A DNA stretch of 9,012 nt from an uncultured Lachnospiraceae bacterium (lineage in GTDB: Bacteria > Bacillota > Clostridia > Lachnospirales > Lachnospiraceae), in the NCBI GenBank assembly GCA_902783305.1, contig CACZQU010000456.1, forward strand, positions 1 to 9,012, given 5' to 3'. Below, one piece after another: positions 7,401-9,012 of this stretch. Numbering within the stretch: position 1 is the first letter of the stretch; each line of letters opens with the position of its first letter. The position numbers were made by a program, and so were the translations under genes. Below the pieces are notes generated by a model. That model had not been told where the DNA came from and did no database searches. It saw only the letters and a program-made list of their open reading frames with translations.

Positions 7401-8340
7401 TTGTCAGGCTCCGGCAAAGTGAAAAAGCTCCCATCCCGATGCTCGTCACACCAGATGGCAATATCACATCTGTCAGGTTGCTGCAAGAGTGAAACGCATA
7501 CTTCCCGATGCTGGTGACACTTTCCGGGATCGACACATTTTCCAGAAACCCGCAATAAGAAAACGCGTAATCTCCAATACTCGTCACTTCTGATGTAATC
7601 ACGCATCGTACTATCTCATTACGTCCATCGTACCAGGGAGCAAATCTGCTTCTTTCAGCTGAAAATGTATCGTTCAGGTAATCGCACATATCCCCATATC
7701 CGGATATTGTGAGCAGCCCTTCAGAGTCCAGCGTCCACGTGAGGTTATCTCCATTTTTTCCACATGTGCCGGATTTTACTATTGACGCGCCGACCATCCC
7801 TGAACCATCATCGGCAGCGAATCCGGTTTCTTCCCCTGTAATCTCTTCACTTTCCGCGGCCATATTCCCGTCAGTAAACAGATTTTCTTCCGCTGCGGAA
7901 TTCTCTCCTGAAGAAAAGAGGCTTTCATCTGCACTACCCTGCTCTTCAACAATAAAGATATCGTCCGATAATCCGACGTTTTCAGCGGAAATGACATCTT
8001 CGTTTTCGGCGGAATCAGCGCTGTCATTGGCAGGAATGGCATCATTGATGGGTATGGCGTCATCGGGATACTCATCAGCGGGATTCATTGCTCCGACGGT
8101 TTCTTCCTGAACGGAGTCAAACACCTCTCCTGCCTCATCCTCCGCAAAAGAGTCCTGCACTTCCTCTGCAAAACCATCGTAATAACCCGGATCGCCAGGT
8201 TCTTCCCGATCAGCTTCAAAAACGACAGCGTCATCTGTCACTTCCTCAACCGATTCAAACAGCTCCCCGGCTCTCCCGACAGCAGACGTGAGAAACACCA
8301 TTGCAGCCAGTAACCAGAGAAATATCTGTCTTCCCTTCAT
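4456..8340 (-). CDS. Secreted BspA-type leucine-rich-repeat protein with Ig-like, PPC-like and FN3 domains
   Basis: A 1,294-residue secreted protein, probably for binding host, food or microbial surfaces; no catalytic motif is seen. Order: Sec signal peptide (1-24, hydrophobic FLWLLAAMVFLTSAVG, cleavage after VGRA); acidic low-complexity stalk (25-185); cap with GDNLTWTLDSEGLLTISG (197-214); LRR_5 block of ten repeats (257-519); closing YYPWNNPTWT and WIPWNPG (546-577); Big_2-like Ig domain (577-650); PPC-like beta domain (654-742); second cap (LSWILKDGVLTISG, 760-773); six-repeat LRR block (810-944); second closing YYPYHNPTWT and WVPWNP (965-992); three FN3-like repeats (about 1003-1294). 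There is no LPXTG, transmembrane anchor, SLH or dockerin, so attachment, if any, is non-covalent. AAAGGAG (8348-8354), 7 nt before the ATG, supports the start. The long downstream and upstream gaps suggest a single-gene transcript. Domain family is secure; ligand unknown. Confidence 0.95.
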   Translation of the reverse strand: MKGRQIFLWLLAAMVFLTSAVGRAGELFESVEEVTDDAVVFEADREEPGDPGYYDGFAEEVQDSFAEDEAGEVFDSVQEETVGAMNPADEYPDDAIPINDAIPANDSADSAENEDVISAENVGLSDDIFIVEEQGSADESLFSSGENSAAEENLFTDGNMAAESEEITGEETGFAADDGSGMVGASIVKSGTCGKNGDNLTWTLDSEGLLTISGYGDMCDYLNDTFSAERSRFAPWYDGRNEIVRCVITSEVTSIGDYAFSYCGFLENVSIPESVTSIGKYAFHSCSNLTDVILPSGVTSIGMGAFSLCRSLTSVSLPEGITRIEDFAFHSCSSLADVIIPDSVTGIGYMAFIHCTELKNVALPGSVTSIGNAAFLNSGLTRLEIPDSVTSIGADAFLNCADLTEVTIPDNVTSIGTRSFGACSNLISLEVPDDHPVFSSQDGVLFSKDKTILLQFPAGKDGTYVIPEGVTGIGSDAFYGCGKLTGVAIPDSVTEIGDYAFDRCSLTSMIIPGSVTEIGHLAIECEIYFQGSAPDVIKSPHFTTAYYPWNNPTWTEEKRRSYSENEESINWIPWNPGIEVAPDRLVLDVGQSENITVSIVNDDRVVSWESADERIAVVHDGVVTGIYPGYTVITITFASGWTDSAAVRVNGIPSIQSDCDTAAMIENAGDEERFSFVPDASGRYVFYTLSDIDTEVRLYDVDCDMIAGGNARLEYNLEKDWKYYFGVSFNDGHTGSLKVRLEKTVIPTSGEISTIPGEHLSWILKDGVLTISGTGTMGRSWWRPEELPWYFLRKEISKVVIEPGVTSIGSRAFEGCESLTAVIIPDSVTSIEICAFSGCKNLTGVRIPDNVTTIGNLTFSGCYSLTDLTLPDRLTDIGFAAFECCESLTDVRIPDSVRSIGECAFGGCYSLTAVTIPESVTSIGCDAFADCVSLKEIRFKGNAPVFLQDDKWGLTQFEGVTATAYYPYHNPTWTKDKMQGYMGFITWVPWNPATGEILQEETVPGLSLSKLTEEGFGKLGITWKSLGNAVDGYQLRLAEDESFRKIIGAPYVMGKNSYTKSNLRTGATYYVQVRAYKYRTGDDRKIFSSWSKSKSIRLSVPATAITSLTDKGFGKLQVIWKSRSRYVESYQVRWSTDKTFSKGTKTKILDSEDDTADSGRLTINALSTGTAWYVSVRTFNTINGKKIYSSWSGAKSIKLSVPETVITALARKGSGKFQVTWKNRGNYVNGYQVRWSTDKTFKTGTKTKVVTGKTSYTQSGLSKGKRYYVSVRTYRTVSGKKVYSAWSKAANIKV
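4459..5334 (-). repeat. Three tandem FN3-like repeats at the LRR protein C-terminus
   Basis: Three units of about 95-100 residues start near 1003, 1100 and 1201. Each has a (F/S)GK(L/F)xxxWK strand, a YQxR core (YQLRLAEDESF, YQVRWSTDKTF, YQVRWSTDKTF), a YYVxVR or WYVSVR strand and an ending SxWSxxxxIxL. Units 2 and 3 are more alike, sharing YQVRWSTDKTF exactly and GTKTK soon after, which points to a more recent duplication. They probably act as a spacer or carbohydrate- or surface-contact stalk. Confidence 0.85.
5506..5913 (-). repeat. Second LRR block, six BspA-type repeats
   Basis: Residues 810-944, about 23 residues per unit, with pattern xxAFxxCxSLTxVxIPDSVTSIG. Units start at residues 810, 833, 856, 879, 902 and 925; the last is cut short and ends in KEIRFKGNAP. 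A conserved cysteine lies in every unit. The block follows its own cap (746-800), the same arrangement as the first block. Confidence 0.9.
6784..7572 (-). repeat. First LRR block, ten BspA-type repeats
   Basis: Residues 257-519. Units start at 257, 280, 303, 326, 349, 372, 394, 417, 475 and 498. Units 6 and 10 are one residue short and lack the usual cysteine-plus-residue spacing. Unit 8 carries an insertion of about 35 residues (from VPDDHPVFSSQDGVLFSKD to YVIPEGV), a known variation in this family in which a beta-hairpin interrupts the solenoid. Confidence 0.9.
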
Positions 8341-8520
8341 TTGTTCTCTCCTTTCTGAGTCCCAGGTCTTCCTGAAACCCTGTACGCACAGAGCAATCGT
8401 TATCCTTTTACCGCACAGTCATGGCGGCACGCGCAGCTATACTCACGGGAACAGATAAAGGATTGCCGTGCAAAATGACTCCTGCGGATTGTTCCTCGCG
8501 GTATATGCAGAAACACTAAA

Positions 8521-8537
8521 ATATCTGCTGCGGATAT
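8521..8537 (-). terminator. Weak hairpin downstream of the STAS gene
   Basis: On the minus strand ATATC-CGCAGCA-GATAT forms a 5-bp AT-rich stem, followed by a short TTTT in TATTTTAG, about 30 nt after the STAS stop. The stem is weak, so this is only a possible terminator; no better one is seen between the STAS and LRR genes. Confidence 0.3.
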
Positions 8538-8567
8538 CAAGCACCTTCCGGTATAAGCAGTTCCGGC

Positions 8568-8870
8568 TTATTTCTCAACATTCAGGATCGCAATAAAACC
8601 GGTCACTTCGAATACATCCAGAATATCATCGCTGACATTACGGACCACCAGGGTACCGTTCTGCTGGCTCATGGTTTTATGAGAAGTCAGAAGAACTCTC
8701 AGTCCGGCGGAGGAAATATAGGAAAGATCCTTAAAGTCAAAGATGAGCTGCGTAATTCCATCCATGGAGTCGTTCAGTGTTTTCTCCAGATCCGGTGCCG
8801 TAGTAGTGTCAAGTCTTCCTTCCAATGTCACAATAAGCGTTCCATCCGTCTTTTTTGTGTCAATCGTCAT
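8568..8870 (-). CDS. STAS-domain anti-sigma factor antagonist (SpoIIAA/RsbV-like)
   Basis: A 100-residue stand-alone STAS domain. Such proteins, when unphosphorylated, bind an anti-sigma kinase of the SpoIIAB/RsbW type in the cytoplasm and free a sigma factor or other target. Visible features are the first strand LIVTLEGRLDTTTAPDLEK (12-30), then LIFDFKDLSYISSAGLRVLL (42-61) with the conserved switch site; by alignment with the DSSGLG motif of SpoIIAA the phosphorylated serine is expected at S54, before A55-G56. Length is typical for the family. The ATG overlaps the upstream stop in ATGA (8867-8870), and AGGAGGAG (8882-8889) lies 11 nt upstream, inside the preceding reading frame. This points to translational coupling. 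No kinase or PP2C phosphatase is in the window, so the partner and the target process are unknown. Confidence 0.95.
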   Translation of the reverse strand: MTIDTKKTDGTLIVTLEGRLDTTTAPDLEKTLNDSMDGITQLIFDFKDLSYISSAGLRVLLTSHKTMSQQNGTLVVRNVSDDILDVFEVTGFIAILNVEK

Positions 8871-9012
8871 ATCTGTTCATACTCCTCCTGAAGCGAAGTC
8901 ATGTACTTTAACGGAAAGCTTTCGGATGACTGTTTTGTGAATTCCGGCAGCTTCGGTTCCGAAAGCAAAATATGTCTCCTCTTCCCGTTTTTTATTCTGT
9001 ATCGTCCGCGCA
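8867..9012 (-). CDS. C-terminal part of an unrecognised gene running off the right edge
   Basis: A minus-strand frame is open from the right edge to TGA 8867-8869, giving 47 residues ending SFPLKYMTSLQEEYEQI. Its stop overlaps the STAS start by 4 bp (ATGA), and its last codons contain the STAS ribosome binding site, the arrangement expected of an operon partner. The visible part is basic at first (YRIKNGKRRH) and then acidic and polar. I do not recognise a family. In STAS operons the neighbour is often an anti-sigma kinase or a phosphatase, but nothing here shows those motifs. An alternative is a 34-residue protein starting at a TTG near 8968-8970 after AAGAGGAG, which would make this a small complete gene. 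Confidence 0.6.
   Translation of the reverse strand, partial: RGRYRIKNGKRRHILLSEPKLPEFTKQSSESFPLKYMTSLQEEYEQI

Noticed and set aside
8400..8520. Possible LRR-gene promoter boxes such as TATAGC and TATACC on the minus strand
   Set aside because: None has a reasonable -35 at proper spacing, so a promoter here cannot be placed from sequence.
8870..8880. Six-codon minus-strand frame from the ATG at 8878-8880, overlapping the STAS start
   Set aside because: It sits only 3 nt after the AGGAGG core, too close for good initiation, and the long upstream frame with the ATGA overlap explains the region better.

Overview
This 9,012-base window looks like chromosomal DNA of a gut- or rumen-type Clostridia, most likely Lachnospiraceae. 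Three things suggest this: strong AGGAGG-type ribosome binding sites, roughly balanced GC, and a large secreted BspA-type leucine-rich-repeat protein with C-terminal fibronectin III modules of the style common in that group. The taxonomic call is inference from protein style; no rRNA or marker gene is present.

Layout. (1) Positions 1-228 are a convergent 3' junction. A plus-strand frame is open from the left edge to a stop at 154-156. A near-perfect 28-bp-arm palindrome (156-218) fills the space up to the stop of the next gene. Overlapping the plus-strand frame, on the minus strand, is an echo of the C-terminus of the neighbouring beta-mannosidase. (2) Positions 229-2730 (minus) encode an 833-residue GH2 beta-mannosidase with both catalytic glutamates. 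(3) Positions 2731-3023 are a divergent promoter region holding a candidate promoter on each strand, an orphan terminator-like hairpin and a 7-bp inverted repeat. (4) Positions 3024-4247 (plus) encode a DAACS/SDF-family sodium- or proton-coupled acidic amino acid or dicarboxylate symporter. It is closed by a perfect 23-bp-arm bidirectional terminator (4263-4309). (5) Positions 4456-8340 (minus) encode a 1,294-residue secreted multi-domain LRR protein: signal peptide, acidic low-complexity stalk, LRR cassette 1, bacterial Ig-like domain, PPC-like domain, LRR cassette 2, three FN3 repeats. The 146 bases between the terminator and its stop hold no gene I can support. (6) Positions 8341-8567 are non-coding, with only a ribosome binding site and a weak hairpin. 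(7) Positions 8568-8870 (minus) encode a stand-alone STAS-domain anti-sigma-factor antagonist. Its ATG overlaps by 4 bp (ATGA) the stop of an upstream frame that runs off the right edge, so the two are probably translationally coupled.

How the genes relate. I see no single pathway. The beta-mannosidase would finish degradation of imported manno-oligosaccharides in the cytoplasm. The symporter is divergently transcribed and takes a different kind of substrate. The LRR protein is a candidate surface, adhesion or interaction factor. The STAS protein belongs to a partner-switching regulatory module whose kinase or phosphatase is not in view. I found no CRISPR array, tRNA, rRNA, transposase or recognisable defence locus. 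The least ordinary places are the 1-228 junction, the cassette duplication in the LRR protein, and the ATGA-coupled gene pair at the right edge.
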